Numbered from the stretch's first letter, positions 36,292-46,126 are shown. The stretch: 64,000 bases of DNA from Sulfitobacter sp. S223 (GCF_025143825.1 NZ_CP083560.1:3740236-3804235), one strand, 5' to 3'. A program made the numbers and translations. The notes: a model not told the origin generated them from the letters alone.

Positions 36292-36704
36292 AAGAGCCGT
36301 TCCATCATCTGATGCGGCTCGCCCTCATCTTTGTAGATGTCTCCGTAAGGTTTGAAACCAAGCTTGCCGTAAAATCCGACAGCTTGCGCCTGTGCACCCA
36401 GCACAACACGTTCCGCGCCCTGATCCGCCGCCAAAGCAACAGCCGCATTGATCAGATCCGCCCCAAGGCCAACGCCCCGCCGTGCAGATACAATGCAAAC
36501 GCGGCCAATTTTGGCAGTGTTACCCTCGATATAAACGCGGGCCGTCCCAACCGGGGTGCTATCATCCATAGCCAACAAGTGGTGGCTTTTGGCATCCAGC
36601 GCATCGACCTCCCCTTCGGCGGAATAGCCCTGCTCAGCCACGAAAACCTCGCGACGCAATGCAAAACACGTTTCAGTATCTTCAGTCGGAGCAATCAGGA
36701 TCAC
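36288..36704 (-). CDS. GNAT family N-acetyltransferase
   Basis: A 138-residue acetyltransferase. The CoA-binding region is visible as [71 protein letters not shown], resembling the ElaA-like group. A GTG at 36704 overlaps the dapE stop (GTGA) and gives a protein of normal length. A longer frame to 36827 would lie inside dapE and is rejected. The substrate is unknown; the gene is translationally coupled to dapE and to DUF2064. Confidence 0.88.
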   Translation of the reverse strand: MILIAPTEDTETCFALRREVFVAEQGYSAEGEVDALDAKSHHLLAMDDSTPVGTARVYIEGNTAKIGRVCIVSARRGVGLGADLINAAVALAADQGAERVVLGAQAQAVGFYGKLGFKPYGDIYKDEGEPHQMMERLL

Positions 36705-37855
36705 GCAAAGTAATCCTGTAGGATGCGGGTATAGATCAACTTCAGCTCTTGAATGTGATCGACGCGAACGTGTTCGTCCACCTGATGCATGGACTGCCCC
36801 ACCAGACCGAATTCGACTACCGGACAATGTGCTTTTACAAAGCGCGCATCGGATGTCCCGCCTGTTGTAGAAAGCTCAGGCGTAACGCCTGTCACTGCTT
36901 CTACAGCACGCGATACCATCGACGACAAATCACCAGGCGGAGTGATAAAGCTTTCGCCCGAGATTTTCACTTGGGTCTCGACCTGCACGCCGAATGCATC
37001 CCGGATGGCGGCCACTTCGCCTTCGATCCAGTCGGTCAGCCCTGCGCCCGAGTGTGTGTCATTAAAGCGGATGTTGATTGTGGCAGAACATTCGGCAGGA
37101 ATGACGTTGGTCGCCGGATTTCCAGTATCGACTGTGACCACCGCAAGAGTAGATGCGTCGAAGTGGTCAGTGCCCTTATCCAATTCGTGACTGGCCAATC
37201 GGTCCATCAACCGGACCATCGCAGGCAGCGGATTGTTGGCGCGATGTGGGTAAGCTGAATGGCCCTGCTTTCCGATCACGCGGAACTTTACCGTCATAGA
37301 CCCGCGACGCCCGATCTTGATCATCTCGCCCATTGTGTTCGGGCAGGTCGGTTCCCCCACCAGACACACATCCATCCGCTCACCGTGCTTTTCCATGTGC
37401 TCCAGCAGGGCCAGCGTACCGTCCACCGATTCGCCCTCTTCGTCGCCTGTGATGGTGATCACAACGGAGCCGTCCGGCGGAGTCTCGCTGACGAAATCGA
37501 CAGCGGCCGCAACGAAAGCAGCAACGCCTGATTTCATATCGGTGGTGCCGCGCCCATACATGACGCCGTCTTTGATTTCAGCGCCAAAAGGCGGCATCGT
37601 CCACGCCGCTTCATCCCCAATTGGGACCACATCCGTATGGCCGTTAAACCCGAAGCTGCGGGTGTTGCCCTTCGCCCCCCAACGCGCAAAGAGGTTGCGA
37701 ATACCGCCACGATCCGCCCATTCGCATGAAAAACCGGCATCGCCTAGCAACGTGTGCAGAATATCCAGCGCACCCGCGTCGGCGGGCGTGACAGACGGGC
37801 AGCGCACCAAACGCGCTGTAAGATCAACAGGATCAACGGGGGAGGATGATGACAT
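36701..37855 (-). CDS. dapE: Succinyl-diaminopimelate desuccinylase
   Basis: A 384-residue M20-family metallohydrolase that releases LL-diaminopimelate in lysine and peptidoglycan precursor synthesis. Metal-ligand segments are present: [21 protein letters not shown] and [13 protein letters not shown]. The C-terminal [13 protein letters not shown] and [14 protein letters not shown] fit DapE. The ATG at 37855 has an AAGGAG site and is chosen over an upstream frame to 37906. dapD lies 3.9 kb to the right on the same strand. Confidence 0.95.
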   Translation of the reverse strand: MSSSSPVDPVDLTARLVRCPSVTPADAGALDILHTLLGDAGFSCEWADRGGIRNLFARWGAKGNTRSFGFNGHTDVVPIGDEAAWTMPPFGAEIKDGVMYGRGTTDMKSGVAAFVAAAVDFVSETPPDGSVVITITGDEEGESVDGTLALLEHMEKHGERMDVCLVGEPTCPNTMGEMIKIGRRGSMTVKFRVIGKQGHSAYPHRANNPLPAMVRLMDRLASHELDKGTDHFDASTLAVVTVDTGNPATNVIPAECSATINIRFNDTHSGAGLTDWIEGEVAAIRDAFGVQVETQVKISGESFITPPGDLSSMVSRAVEAVTGVTPELSTTGGTSDARFVKAHCPVVEFGLVGQSMHQVDEHVRVDHIQELKLIYTRILQDYFA

Positions 37856-38007
37856 GCGGCTATACTCCTTTAACGCTCTGATTTGCTTATCTCTCCTGTG
37901 GTGCAAAAGTGCCAGCCCCCAACCACCGGATGAAATCCCGCTTCATTTATGTCAGAATTATGGTAGCTTGGCGGGATAATAATGACCCGAGGCAGGGCAC
38001 GAGCAGG

Positions 38008-38077
38008 TCCACCACCTGAAAACAGGGGTGGATGCGTCCGACAAAACGGACACGATTGGCAAAAGGGCACGCCCTTT
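38008..38077 (+). promoter_or_regulatory. Hairpin-rich leader upstream of the Hint-domain genes
   Basis: The 270-bp gap 37856-38125 ends with three successive stem-loops. Hairpin 1 is 38008-38032 (10 bp with one bulged A, AAAA loop). Hairpin 2 is GTCCG/CGGAC, 38036-38051. Hairpin 3 is AAAGGG/CCCTTT, 38062-38077. They lie 50-120 bp before the ATG at 38126 and may form a regulatory 5' UTR. The class is not recognised. Confidence 0.4.
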
Positions 38078-38125
38078 GTCTGTCTGCATGTGTGTGCTGT
38101 CTCTCAAAAGGTTTGAGGCAGTGAC

Positions 38126-39847
38126 ATGGTAACGGCATCCGAGCTTGATATCGAAACAGTACGCGAAGGCACCAGTGCTATCGAGATGGCGCAGGAGATA
38201 TTTGGCAGTGGCGTGACGGTCACCGGTGCAACGTACTACGGCGATATCGACAGTGCCGGCATCTATACCGGTGGCGACACAACTTCACCCGGCGTCGTTC
38301 CCGGTGACAGCGGCGTGATCATGTCCACCGGCAATGCAGAAGATTTCACCAACGAAGCAGCTACCGGCGGAATCGGGAGCGGCAACGGTCAAGGCAACGC
38401 TTTCGGGATCGGGAATGGCGGTGGGAACGCTTTCGGAATCGGCAACGGTATCGGGAATTCCAACGGCATCGGCACCGGAAACAACGGGGGCGCCACCGGC
38501 GCAGATCCAAACCAATTCACGAACACATCCACGAACACATCGGGCACTGACAACTTTAGCCAGTACAACACTGCCGCTGGCGGCACCACCTATGACGCTT
38601 CAACGCTGGACATTGATTTCATCCCCGACAGTGACACGCTGACGATGAAATTTGTCTTTAGCTCGGAAGAATACCCCGAGTTCGCCAATTCGATCTATCA
38701 GGATTTCTTTGGCGTCTGGGTCAACGGACAATATGTGGAGCATGACGTAGGTGACGGGGAAACGGACCCCTTCAATATCTCGACCACCAACAACATCAAC
38801 ATGTACGTCGACAACACGAACGACGACTACAACACAGAGATGGATGGCTTTACCATCACGCTGACGCTCACCATGAACGTCATTGCGGGACAGACGAATT
38901 CGATGCGGATCGCTCTCGCGGACGTCGGGGATAGCAGCTACGATTCCAATGTTCTTATTGCGGGAAATTCGGTCCAGACGGAGTTGATCGCAATATCCGA
39001 CGACGTGAACGTCTATCCGGACGGGACAACCACGCTAGACGTGCTCGCCAACGATATAAACAACGGGCCGGGCACGCTGACGATAACCCACATAAATGGT
39101 CAGCAGGTTTCCGTTGGCACAACCATCACTTTACCGTCCGGACAGCTTGTTACTCTGAACGCCGATGGTACGTTTGACGTCGTTGGGGATGGCGACGAAG
39201 AAGACTTCAACTTCACATACACCATCACGAACGGTACGGACACAGACGTCGGCTTTGTCAACGCGACCTCGGTGCCCTGTTTTGTGGCAGGTACGCTGAT
39301 TGCCACCCCTGAAGGGGATCGGCGCGCCGAGAGCCTTGCTCCCGGCGATCTGGTGATGACAAAGGACGAGGGCGCACAAACGCTGCGCTGGATTGGCTCC
39401 CGTCGCGTTGCCGCAACGGGTGACTTCGCCCCGATCCATATCCGCGCCAATACGCTGGGACAGCATCGCGATTTGCTTGTCTCACCGCTGCACCGTGTGC
39501 TGATCAAGGACAATCTGGCTGAGCTTCTGTTCGGTGAAGCCGAAGTACTGGTTGCCGCCCGTGATTTGGTGAACGACCATTCCATCACAAGGCGTGAAGG
39601 GGGTGAGGTGACATATGTGCACCTGCTGTTTGACCGCCATCAGGTTGTATTCTCCGAGGGCCTTGAAACCGAAAGCTTTCTGCCCGGACCGCAAACCGCC
39701 GCAAGCTTTGAAGCTGACGTCGTCGAGGAAATCTACAGTATTTTTCCCGAATTAGACCCTGAAACCGGTGTGGGCTACCCCACTGCCGCACGCCGCACCC
39801 TGAAACGTTTTGAAGCGGAGCTTTTGCGCGCCGCAAAGGTGGCTTAA
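38126..39847 (+). CDS. Secreted choice-of-anchor-L protein with C-terminal Hint domain
   Basis: A 573-residue protein. Residues ~20-290 match the choice-of-anchor L pattern (GVTVTGATYYGDIDSAGIY, VPGDSGVIMSTGNA, LTMKFVFSSEEYPEFANSIYQDFFGVWVNG). A Gly/Asn-rich repeat stretch interrupts it at ~85-130 (NAFGIGNG twice). A cadherin-like module (VLANDINNGPGTLTI ... LPSGQLVTLNADGTFDV) follows at ~300-370. A Hint (hedgehog/intein) domain begins with Cys385 (PCFVAGTLIATPEG) and has SPLHRVLI with His456. No Sec signal is evident; the Asp/Gly-rich extracellular makeup suggests type I secretion, though I see no clear GGXGXD repeats. Hint autoprocessing is inferred. Confidence 0.85.
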   Translation: MVTASELDIETVREGTSAIEMAQEIFGSGVTVTGATYYGDIDSAGIYTGGDTTSPGVVPGDSGVIMSTGNAEDFTNEAATGGIGSGNGQGNAFGIGNGGGNAFGIGNGIGNSNGIGTGNNGGATGADPNQFTNTSTNTSGTDNFSQYNTAAGGTTYDASTLDIDFIPDSDTLTMKFVFSSEEYPEFANSIYQDFFGVWVNGQYVEHDVGDGETDPFNISTTNNINMYVDNTNDDYNTEMDGFTITLTLTMNVIAGQTNSMRIALADVGDSSYDSNVLIAGNSVQTELIAISDDVNVYPDGTTTLDVLANDINNGPGTLTITHINGQQVSVGTTITLPSGQLVTLNADGTFDVVGDGDEEDFNFTYTITNGTDTDVGFVNATSVPCFVAGTLIATPEGDRRAESLAPGDLVMTKDEGAQTLRWIGSRRVAATGDFAPIHIRANTLGQHRDLLVSPLHRVLIKDNLAELLFGEAEVLVAARDLVNDHSITRREGGEVTYVHLLFDRHQVVFSEGLETESFLPGPQTAASFEADVVEEIYSIFPELDPETGVGYPTAARRTLKRFEAELLRAAKVA

Positions 39848-40942
39848 ATGACTTGGCTTGCCCTGACCGACAATTCTGACCGTAGGCTGTCCCTCCGTGG
39901 ACTTGGCCACGAGAAGCGCGCCACACCCATTATCGCCGATGTTCCTGGCCAGACCTTGAGCCGCGGGAGCATCGTGTTCGAGACCCAATTGTCCGAGGAT
40001 AGCAAACCGCAGGTTCTTTTTGGCTATACCAATCCACACCCCACGCATCGAAGCCTTGTGTTTCAGGCAATCCCGGGCGGCGGAGTGGCGATGGTGCATG
40101 TTCAAGGTGACGATATAGCCCATGCTGCGATTGCCCATAAAAACGCAGGCCGCGCAGAGATTTTGCGCCTGACCTATTCTTGGGACATCAAATATAACTG
40201 GGGGCGCCTGACACTGGAGCAGGCGGGAGAGAGCACTGTCACGAGTGTCGCCGTGGAGAACCCGCTACCGCTCACACTTGAAGATTTACGTGATCTTATG
40301 CTGGGACGCGGGCAACAGGACTATGCCCCCGACATGATCTTTGCCGCACTTTCGGACGAGATTGAGCCGATCGGGACAAGCCCGACCCTGTCACCGGATA
40401 CAGCAATCGCAACGCCATGGGGCTATCGTAACGCCAGCACGCTAAAACGTGGTGATACGGTCTATACCGCCGAAGGGTTGGTGGTGCCTGTGCTGCAAAC
40501 AGTCTCGCGGACTGTCCCGGCCCGGGGCAGCTTTGCTCCGATCCGCATGCGCGCACCCTACTTCGGTTTGCAAGAAGACATCATCATCGCGCCGGACCAG
40601 CATGTGGTTATTGACGGGCCGGAAGTTGAGTACCTGTTTTCATGCGAAAAGGTTCTGACTCCTGCGCGCCATCTGGTGAACGGATTTGCCGCGCGCACCG
40701 AACCTTGCGGCCACCTTGTCCGCTACATCCAGCTGGTTCTACCCAACCATGACACGATTTTAGCAGGCGGTGCGCCGTTGGAAAGCATGTATATCGGTCG
40801 CATCCGCCGTGATACGCACCAGCTTGCATCTAGCGTGATGTTTGGTGTGGATCGCAATGATCTGCCGGAACACAAAGCGCCCTCGCACAAGGTTCTCAAA
40901 TGGTACGAGGCGATCCATCTGGCAAAACGCCGCGCGGCCTAA
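39848..40942 (+). CDS. Hint-like domain protein lacking the catalytic Cys
   Basis: A 364-residue protein whose ATG directly follows the stop of the upstream Hint gene. The N-terminal half (~1-175) has no domain I recognise; it reads as a beta-rich module (RGSIVFETQLSEDSKPQVLFGYTNP). Residues ~178-320 align by eye with the upstream Hint domain: SPDTAIATPWGYRNASTLKRGDTV and APDQHVVIDGPEVEYLFSCEKVLTPARHLVNG. The position of the nucleophilic Cys/Ser is occupied by Thr180, and the catalytic His position is Gln (His is displaced by one). Both suggest loss of self-processing. It ends close to the converging 40946 gene. Confidence 0.75.
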   Translation: MTWLALTDNSDRRLSLRGLGHEKRATPIIADVPGQTLSRGSIVFETQLSEDSKPQVLFGYTNPHPTHRSLVFQAIPGGGVAMVHVQGDDIAHAAIAHKNAGRAEILRLTYSWDIKYNWGRLTLEQAGESTVTSVAVENPLPLTLEDLRDLMLGRGQQDYAPDMIFAALSDEIEPIGTSPTLSPDTAIATPWGYRNASTLKRGDTVYTAEGLVVPVLQTVSRTVPARGSFAPIRMRAPYFGLQEDIIIAPDQHVVIDGPEVEYLFSCEKVLTPARHLVNGFAARTEPCGHLVRYIQLVLPNHDTILAGGAPLESMYIGRIRRDTHQLASSVMFGVDRNDLPEHKAPSHKVLKWYEAIHLAKRRAA

Positions 40943-40945
40943 CGT

Positions 40946-41284
40946 CTAGTCGAAAAAAGGCGTCATTTGCGCCACGATAACCGAATTCTCGTCGAGCGCG
41001 CGCTGCATCAGTTCGCGCTCTTCATCGTCAATCTCGTGACCCTCTTCTTCACGCTCGGCCAGGGTGCCGTAACCGGTAACATCCAGCGGCGCGGTATCGG
41101 CCTGCTTGAGAATAGCAACTGTTTCTCGCACAGCCTCTGCTTCGTCTATGCCGGAGGCAAAGCACATCAAAGCCGCACCAGTGGCCTTATCGGGCAAACC
41201 ATCGCCAGACTTTCGGCCGATCTGGACCAACAGGGTATACACTTGCTGGCGCGATGGTTTTTTGGGTTTGGATTCGTCGGACAT
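40946..41284 (-). CDS. Conserved small protein of unknown function
   Basis: A 112-residue cytoplasmic protein without signal or membrane segment. The C-terminal half is very acidic (EREEEGHEIDDEERELM). I do not recognise a domain. The N-terminus (MSDESKPKKPSRQQVYTLLVQIGRKSGDGLPDK) is basic. It starts 82 bp downstream of the 41367 gene and ends 3 bp from the second Hint gene (tail-to-tail). Probably co-transcribed with dapD. Confidence 0.65.
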   Translation of the reverse strand: MSDESKPKKPSRQQVYTLLVQIGRKSGDGLPDKATGAALMCFASGIDEAEAVRETVAILKQADTAPLDVTGYGTLAEREEEGHEIDDEERELMQRALDENSVIVAQMTPFFD

Positions 41285-41366
41285 GTCGGTGCGTGCCTCG
41301 TAGGGAAGAATGGTGCAGACCTAGACGGTCAACCATCATTTGAAAAGCCTCAGCGGCACAGGGTAT

Positions 41367-41723
41367 TCATTCGCACTTGCGCAATAGGCTGATGCGCGCG
41401 CCCTTCTGGATCACCGCGATACCGGTTTCAGTGCGCATGATCATGATCCGGCGCTGCCACGGCTCACCATCCGCACGGCAAATCGCATCATAAAGCGTGG
41501 CGTCCATGCCACTGACGCCGACCGGATCTCTTAGGGTGCACCGACTGCCCAGCGCGAAGAAAATATTGGAGGTAAGCAGAACTGCCCCGTTATCCTTACC
41601 GATACTCTTGCAGTCCCAACTGTCACCCGAAGGATGATCAGGCCGGTAGCGCCCATCATAAGGGCCGGCCCCTGCTTCTGAGGCAAAACCAGACAAAAGA
41701 AGCAGGAGCAGGGCGAACCGCAT
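41367..41723 (-). CDS. Small secreted protein of unknown function
   Basis: A 118-residue protein with a clear signal peptide (residues 1-19, cleavage after AGA). The mature protein has four Cys (WDCKSIG, SRCTL, AICRAD, LRKCE) that could form two disulfides in the periplasm. No family is recognised. Its start shares one base with the dapD stop (TGATG), so it is translationally coupled to dapD although no functional link to lysine synthesis is obvious. Confidence 0.7.
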   Translation of the reverse strand: MRFALLLLLLSGFASEAGAGPYDGRYRPDHPSGDSWDCKSIGKDNGAVLLTSNIFFALGSRCTLRDPVGVSGMDATLYDAICRADGEPWQRRIMIMRTETGIAVIQKGARISLLRKCE

Positions 41724-42550
41724 CAGTCGCGCAGCAGTTCGTTGATCGATGTTTTTGAGCGGGTCCGCTCATCCACGCGCTTCACGATCACAGCGCAATA
41801 CAAATTCACACCGTTCTTGGAGGGCATAGAGCCGGCCACAACAACCGAACCGGCAGGAACTTCGCCATACATGACCTCGCCGGTTTCGCGGTCCAAAATC
41901 TTGGTCGACTGGCCGATGAATACGCCCATACCAAGGACAGAGCCTTCGCGTACGATACATCCCTCAACCACTTCGGAGCGTGCACCGATAAAGCAGTTAT
42001 CCTCGATGATAGTCGGTCCAGCTTGCATTGGCTCCAACACGCCACCAATGCCAACGCCACCAGACAGGTGCACGTTTTTGCCGATCTGCGCACAAGAACC
42101 AACAGTGGCCCATGTATCAACCATCGTACCCGTATCAACATAGGCACCAAGGTTCACAAAGGACGGCATCAGTACCACGCCCGGCGCGATATAGGCTGAC
42201 TTGCGGACGATACAGTTCGGCACAGCGCGAAAGCCTGCCTCTTTCCACTGGTCATCGCCCCAGCCCATAAACTTGCTGTCGACTTTGTCCCACCAGCTGC
42301 TGCCTTGTGGGCCACCGCTTTGCATTTCCATATCTTTGATGCGGAAGCCAAGCAGCACGGCCTTTTTGGCCCACTGGTTCACATGCCAATCACCGTTATC
42401 CTGCTTTTCGGCAACGCGAAGCTTGCCTGAATCAAGTGCTGCCAGCGTTGCCTCAATAGCGTCGCGGGTTTCGCCTGTGGTGGCAGGGGTGATGCTGTCG
42501 CGGTCTTCCCACGCGGCCTCAATGGCGGTTTCAAGCTGTGCGTTTGACAT
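41723..42550 (-). CDS. dapD: Tetrahydrodipicolinate N-succinyltransferase
   Basis: A 275-residue acyltransferase of the left-handed beta-helix family, using succinyl-CoA in the succinylase branch of lysine/diaminopimelate synthesis. The hexapeptide repeats run through residues ~110-215 ([59 protein letters not shown]). The length matches the family. dapE on the same strand completes the branch. The 178-bp gap 42551-42728 to the divergent LOG gene should hold both promoters. Confidence 0.97.
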   Translation of the reverse strand: MSNAQLETAIEAAWEDRDSITPATTGETRDAIEATLAALDSGKLRVAEKQDNGDWHVNQWAKKAVLLGFRIKDMEMQSGGPQGSSWWDKVDSKFMGWGDDQWKEAGFRAVPNCIVRKSAYIAPGVVLMPSFVNLGAYVDTGTMVDTWATVGSCAQIGKNVHLSGGVGIGGVLEPMQAGPTIIEDNCFIGARSEVVEGCIVREGSVLGMGVFIGQSTKILDRETGEVMYGEVPAGSVVVAGSMPSKNGVNLYCAVIVKRVDERTRSKTSINELLRD

Positions 42551-42728
42551 ATCGGAACTCCGTTTGGAAAGAAGGGTTAAAGCGCGCTATACGCGGCGCA
42601 GGCTTTCCGCGCAATCCTAAGCCCTGTTTCAATGAAGTTGCGCCCGCAATATCGACGTGGTCAATCTCGGCAAATCACTGCATTGTGCGGCCTGATATTT
42701 ACAAGAATTCGATCTACCGGAGAGCCTG

Positions 42729-43571
42729 ATGACAAGACAACAAAAACATCCGTTGCGCGATGCACATACAGACCGGACCGCGGCGGCTGGCGTTCCCGTC
42801 ACCCCCCAAACGGAAGCGCCGGCCTACAAGCTGGCCTTCAACGATTTCGATTTCATGTGCCGCGACGAGCTACGCCCCGTTCGGCTACAGCTCGAACTGC
42901 TTAAACCGGAAATGATGCTGGACGAATACGGTGTCCGGTCCACGATTGTCCTATTCGGAGGGGCACGCATTCCCGAGCCCGCCAAGAAAGAAGGCGCACG
43001 CACGAAAACACTGGCCGATCTGTCACGGTTTTATGACGAGGCGCGTGAATTTTCGCGCCTGATGACGCTGAAATCCAAGGAAAGCCAAGGCAGCGAAGAC
43101 GTCATCGTTACCGGCGGCGGCCCAGGCGTGATGGAGGCAGGGAACCGCGGTGCTGTGGATGCCGAAGGTGTGTCTATCGGCCTGAATATTGTTCTGCCGT
43201 TTGAGCAGGCACCAAATGCGTATGTCACACCCGATCTGTGCTTCAACTTCCACTATTTCGCGATCCGGAAAATGCACTTTCTGATGCGCGCAAAAGCGAT
43301 CTGTGTGTTCCCAGGCGGCTTTGGCACGCTGGATGAGACATTTGAGGCACTTACATTGATCCAGACAGGACGGATGCAACGGGTGCCGTTCTTGCTGTTT
43401 GGTCGCGAGTTCTGGGAAAGCATCATCAATTGGGATGCGCTTGCAGATGCGGGCACAATCTCGGCCGAAGACCTCAATCTATTCCGGTTTGTTGAAACAG
43501 CGCAGGAAGCGATGGAGGTTATTGAAACGTGGGGCGAGCCGTCGGCGCGCGATCACGTTCCCGGACGTTGA
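42729..43571 (+). CDS. LOG family nucleotide-phosphoribohydrolase (TIGR00730)
   Basis: A 280-residue Rossmann-like protein. The two LOG signature motifs are clear: GGGPGVMEAGNRGA and PGGFGTLDETFE, the second carrying the catalytic Glu. LOG enzymes remove ribose 5-phosphate from nucleoside monophosphates, including cytokinin precursors; many are mis-annotated as lysine decarboxylase. The protein has a longer N-terminal part (~70 residues) than minimal LOG proteins. Its neighbour dapD is divergent. Confidence 0.9.
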   Translation: MTRQQKHPLRDAHTDRTAAAGVPVTPQTEAPAYKLAFNDFDFMCRDELRPVRLQLELLKPEMMLDEYGVRSTIVLFGGARIPEPAKKEGARTKTLADLSRFYDEAREFSRLMTLKSKESQGSEDVIVTGGGPGVMEAGNRGAVDAEGVSIGLNIVLPFEQAPNAYVTPDLCFNFHYFAIRKMHFLMRAKAICVFPGGFGTLDETFEALTLIQTGRMQRVPFLLFGREFWESIINWDALADAGTISAEDLNLFRFVETAQEAMEVIETWGEPSARDHVPGR

Positions 43572-43787
43572 TTAGTGAAACAGCTCGTCTGGTAGCTCAC
43601 ATAGCGCAACGTGGTGCGGAAGTGTTTCCAACACATGTTTGCCGTCGTCAGTATCGCGGATGGAATAGCCATAGCCGGCAAGGCGGTGCTTCCATTCGCG
43701 TGCTGATAGGGCAACCGCACGTTCACGAGCAACAATTTGTATTACCTGATCGGTGACAAAAGCATCTGTTTTAATAATGATCGACAT
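43572..43787 (-). CDS. Small conserved-looking protein of unknown function
   Basis: A 71-residue protein preceded by CAGGAG at good spacing before the ATG at 43787. It has a plausible amphipathic sequence (SIIIKTDAFVTDQVIQIVARERAVALSAREWKHRLAGYGYSIRDTDDGKHVLETLPHHVALCELP) and no low-complexity shadow features. Its stop directly abuts the stop of the LOG gene. No domain is recognised. Confidence 0.6.
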   Translation of the reverse strand: MSIIIKTDAFVTDQVIQIVARERAVALSAREWKHRLAGYGYSIRDTDDGKHVLETLPHHVALCELPDELFH

Positions 43788-44145
43788 CGTCGTTCTCCTG
43801 ATTGAGCCTTGTTAGGAAACAATCTGTTTGGTCACGATGGCAGGATTCCGATCCGATTGGGGCAGAAGAAGGGCTTTTCAGCACCCTTGGGTTGAATAAA
43901 TCCCCTCACTCGCCTCTAGCGGGAAAAACTTATGCATACCAGAGCTTTATGCAATAACACTACCGACTTCCCGAGGCTGGATCGACTCGATCAGTCGAGC
44001 CAACGAACGCCGCCAACTGGCATGACGTTAAGGCTGCTGTCGCGTGATCGCTCTTTAAGGCGCCACCAATGTTACCAAAGGGTGAACAATTGAAAATGAG
44101 ATCCCGTCGGGCAACCGCCCAACCGGCCTAGACATTGATCCGATG
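43788..44145. other. Intergenic region between the small gene and rlmN
   Basis: A 358-bp stretch without a credible gene. It contains a stem-loop TCGACT-CGATC-AGTCGA near 43981-43997 and should hold the promoter for the minus-strand gene at 43572-43787 and the 3' end region of rlmN. No tRNA or known RNA is recognised. Confidence 0.5.
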
Positions 44146-45324
44146 TTAACTGCGCGTAACGCCCGCTTCAGCCTCGATCTGGCGGCGCGATTTGCGCGCG
44201 CGCTCTGTCTCTGATTTGAGCTGGCCACACGCCGCCATGATATCTTCACCGCGCGGTTTGCGCACAGGCGATGCATAACCAGCCTTGTGCACAATATCCG
44301 AGAACGCGCGGATACGGTTATTGGACGACCGTTTGTAGGGCGCCCCAGGCCATTCATTGAACGGAATCAGGTTAATCTTGGCGGGGATGCCCTCAATCAA
44401 CTTCATCAGGCGGTGCGCGTCTTCATCACTATCGTTGATGCCGTGCAGCATCACGTATTCAAAAGTGATCCGCTCGGAGTTGGACACCTTGGGGTACTCC
44501 CGCAGTGCATCCAACAGTGTCTCTATGTTCCAACGCTTGTTGATCGGCACAAGCTGGTCGCGCACTTCGTCAGTGGTGGCATGAAAAGAGACCGCCAACT
44601 GGCAACCGATCTCTTGGGCGGTGCGCGCGATCTCGGGCACAACACCGGATGTGCTGAGCGTGATACGACGACGTGATAGTTGGATGCCTTCCGGGTCCAT
44701 CGCGATTTTCATCGCATCGCGCACGTTTTCAAAATTATAAAGCGGCTCACCCATTCCCATCAGGACGATATTGCTCAGCAGTCGCGCTTCATAGGTGCGC
44801 GTGCCACTCTTGGGCCATTCATCCAGATCATCACGTGCGACCATCACTTGGCCGATGATCTCTCCTGCGGTCAGGTTGCGCACCAGCTTTTGCGTACCCG
44901 TGTGACAGAAAGAGCACGTCAGCGTGCAGCCCACCTGAGAGCTGACACACAACGTGCCGCGATCTTCTTCAGGTATATAGACAACTTCGACCTCATGACC
45001 GCCTGCGATGCGAACAAGGTATTTGCGTGTGCCATCTGTGCTGACCTGTTTCGTCACGACCTCTGGAACCTCGACAACAAAATGTTCCGCCAGATCGGCG
45101 CGGAAGGCTTTGCTGAGGTTCGTCATGGCGTCAAAGTCGCGCACACCCCAGTTGTATATCCACTGCCAGATTTGACCGACCCGCATCTTCGCCTGCTTTT
45201 CCGGCGTCCCAATGGCAATCAACGCATCGCGCATCGCTTCGCGGGTCATGCCGACAAGGTTCGTAGGACCTTCCGGCAGCTTGCGCGGTATGGTGTGAAC
45301 ATCTTGGGTGATCGGTGCAGACAT
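44146..45324 (-). CDS. rlmN: Dual-specificity RNA methyltransferase RlmN
   Basis: A 392-residue radical-SAM enzyme that methylates C2 of adenosine 2503 in 23S rRNA and A37 of some tRNAs. The [4Fe-4S] motif is CTLTCSFC (Cys133, Cys137, Cys140). [13 protein letters not shown] and the late Cys in [10 protein letters not shown] (the mechanism-based cysteine) are present. The N-terminal RlmN accessory domain is intact. It is transcribed alone toward the 44-kb intergenic region; the IalB gene and its terminator lie upstream. Confidence 0.95.
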   Translation of the reverse strand: MSAPITQDVHTIPRKLPEGPTNLVGMTREAMRDALIAIGTPEKQAKMRVGQIWQWIYNWGVRDFDAMTNLSKAFRADLAEHFVVEVPEVVTKQVSTDGTRKYLVRIAGGHEVEVVYIPEEDRGTLCVSSQVGCTLTCSFCHTGTQKLVRNLTAGEIIGQVMVARDDLDEWPKSGTRTYEARLLSNIVLMGMGEPLYNFENVRDAMKIAMDPEGIQLSRRRITLSTSGVVPEIARTAQEIGCQLAVSFHATTDEVRDQLVPINKRWNIETLLDALREYPKVSNSERITFEYVMLHGINDSDEDAHRLMKLIEGIPAKINLIPFNEWPGAPYKRSSNNRIRAFSDIVHKAGYASPVRKPRGEDIMAACGQLKSETERARKSRRQIEAEAGVTRS

Positions 45325-45385
45325 TGGATCGATTCCTAACAGGGGCTAAGCGCTATATAGGTGCTTGTCGCCCAAAATGAAAACA

Positions 45386-45407
45386 GCCCCGCCGGTAAGG
45401 GCAGGGC
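45386..45407 (-). terminator. Terminator after the IalB-family gene
   Basis: Read on the minus strand: an 8-bp GC-rich stem (GCCCTGCC/GGCGGGGC, one G-U) with a 6-base loop, followed by TGTTTTCATTTT. It fits a rho-independent terminator for the gene ending at 45430. Confidence 0.75.
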
Positions 45408-45429
45408 CGCATAGTCGAAACGCCGCAGA

Positions 45430-45960
45430 TTAGCCGCCGCAGCGTTTCGCCGCGTCTTCAACTGCCGCGGTGAAACCCAGCAGCGAGAATGTATCTTCGG
45501 TCTGTGTGCCGCGACCGGAACGACCCGTCAGCTTTGCATCTGCGCCGCGTTTCATAGCTGTGATAATTTTCGTATCGTCAGCTGTGGTCGCAGGCCATGC
45601 CCACTCCCCTTCGGTAAACAGCTCAAACGTGCTACCGGAAATATCCAAAGTAACGGTCGAACCGCTGGCAAATGGATAGCCGCCAGTGAACGCAACCTGA
45701 CCGTTGGCACCCGCGCTTGGACGATAAAATACCATCAACAGCGTCTGACCACGGTTCACCGCAACCACCCGCCCATCGCGAGAGTTAACGGATTGTTTAG
45801 GGGTAGAGACACCCCAACACTCGGTCGGGTTATCTTCGACAAAGACACTCCAATCCGTCTGCGCTGCAACACGGTTGGTGCTCTGGCTCTGCGCCGATGC
45901 TCCGTTTGCGATAAGGCCTGCCATCACTGCGGCCGCCAAACCTGTTCTCAAAAATGCCAT
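45430..45960 (-). CDS. IalB-family (invasion-associated locus B) periplasmic protein
   Basis: A 176-residue secreted protein. The ATG at 45960 has a GGAG site and begins a signal peptide (residues 1-22, cleavage after ASA); the frame extends to 46071 but lacks such support. The mature protein contains WSVFVEDNPTECWGVSTPKQSVNSRDG, SIGNATURE-like spacing of TFELFTEGEWAWPATTADDTKIITAMKRGADAKLTGRSGRGTQTEDTFSLLGFTAAV, typical of IalB-like proteins of alphaproteobacteria. The molecular role of the family in non-pathogens is unknown. Confidence 0.82.
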   Translation of the reverse strand: MAFLRTGLAAAVMAGLIANGASAQSQSTNRVAAQTDWSVFVEDNPTECWGVSTPKQSVNSRDGRVVAVNRGQTLLMVFYRPSAGANGQVAFTGGYPFASGSTVTLDISGSTFELFTEGEWAWPATTADDTKIITAMKRGADAKLTGRSGRGTQTEDTFSLLGFTAAVEDAAKRCGG

Positions 45961-46096
45961 CTGTCCAACTCTCCAGCCGTCTCGTTGCCTCAATACACTA
46001 TACAGAACCACGCCGCGGCCGCTTTTACTGGGCCATTCTATTGCATTGGTTTGCGTTCTACTCGACAACAAACATCATAACGCGAAAGACGCGAGT

Positions 46097-46126
46097 GGCG
46101 AAACCCCGCATTGGCAGGTTTTCGCC
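46097..46126 (+). promoter_or_regulatory. Stem-loop in the asparaginase leader
   Basis: GGCGAAACC (46097-46105) pairs with GGTTTTCGCC (46117-46126) with one bulged base, ending 26 bp before the ATG. It could affect translation of the asparaginase gene; no known class. Confidence 0.35.

Noticed and set aside
44680..45339. 219-codon plus-strand frame
   Set aside because: Antisense to rlmN, including its radical-SAM motif region; no ribosome site or family match.
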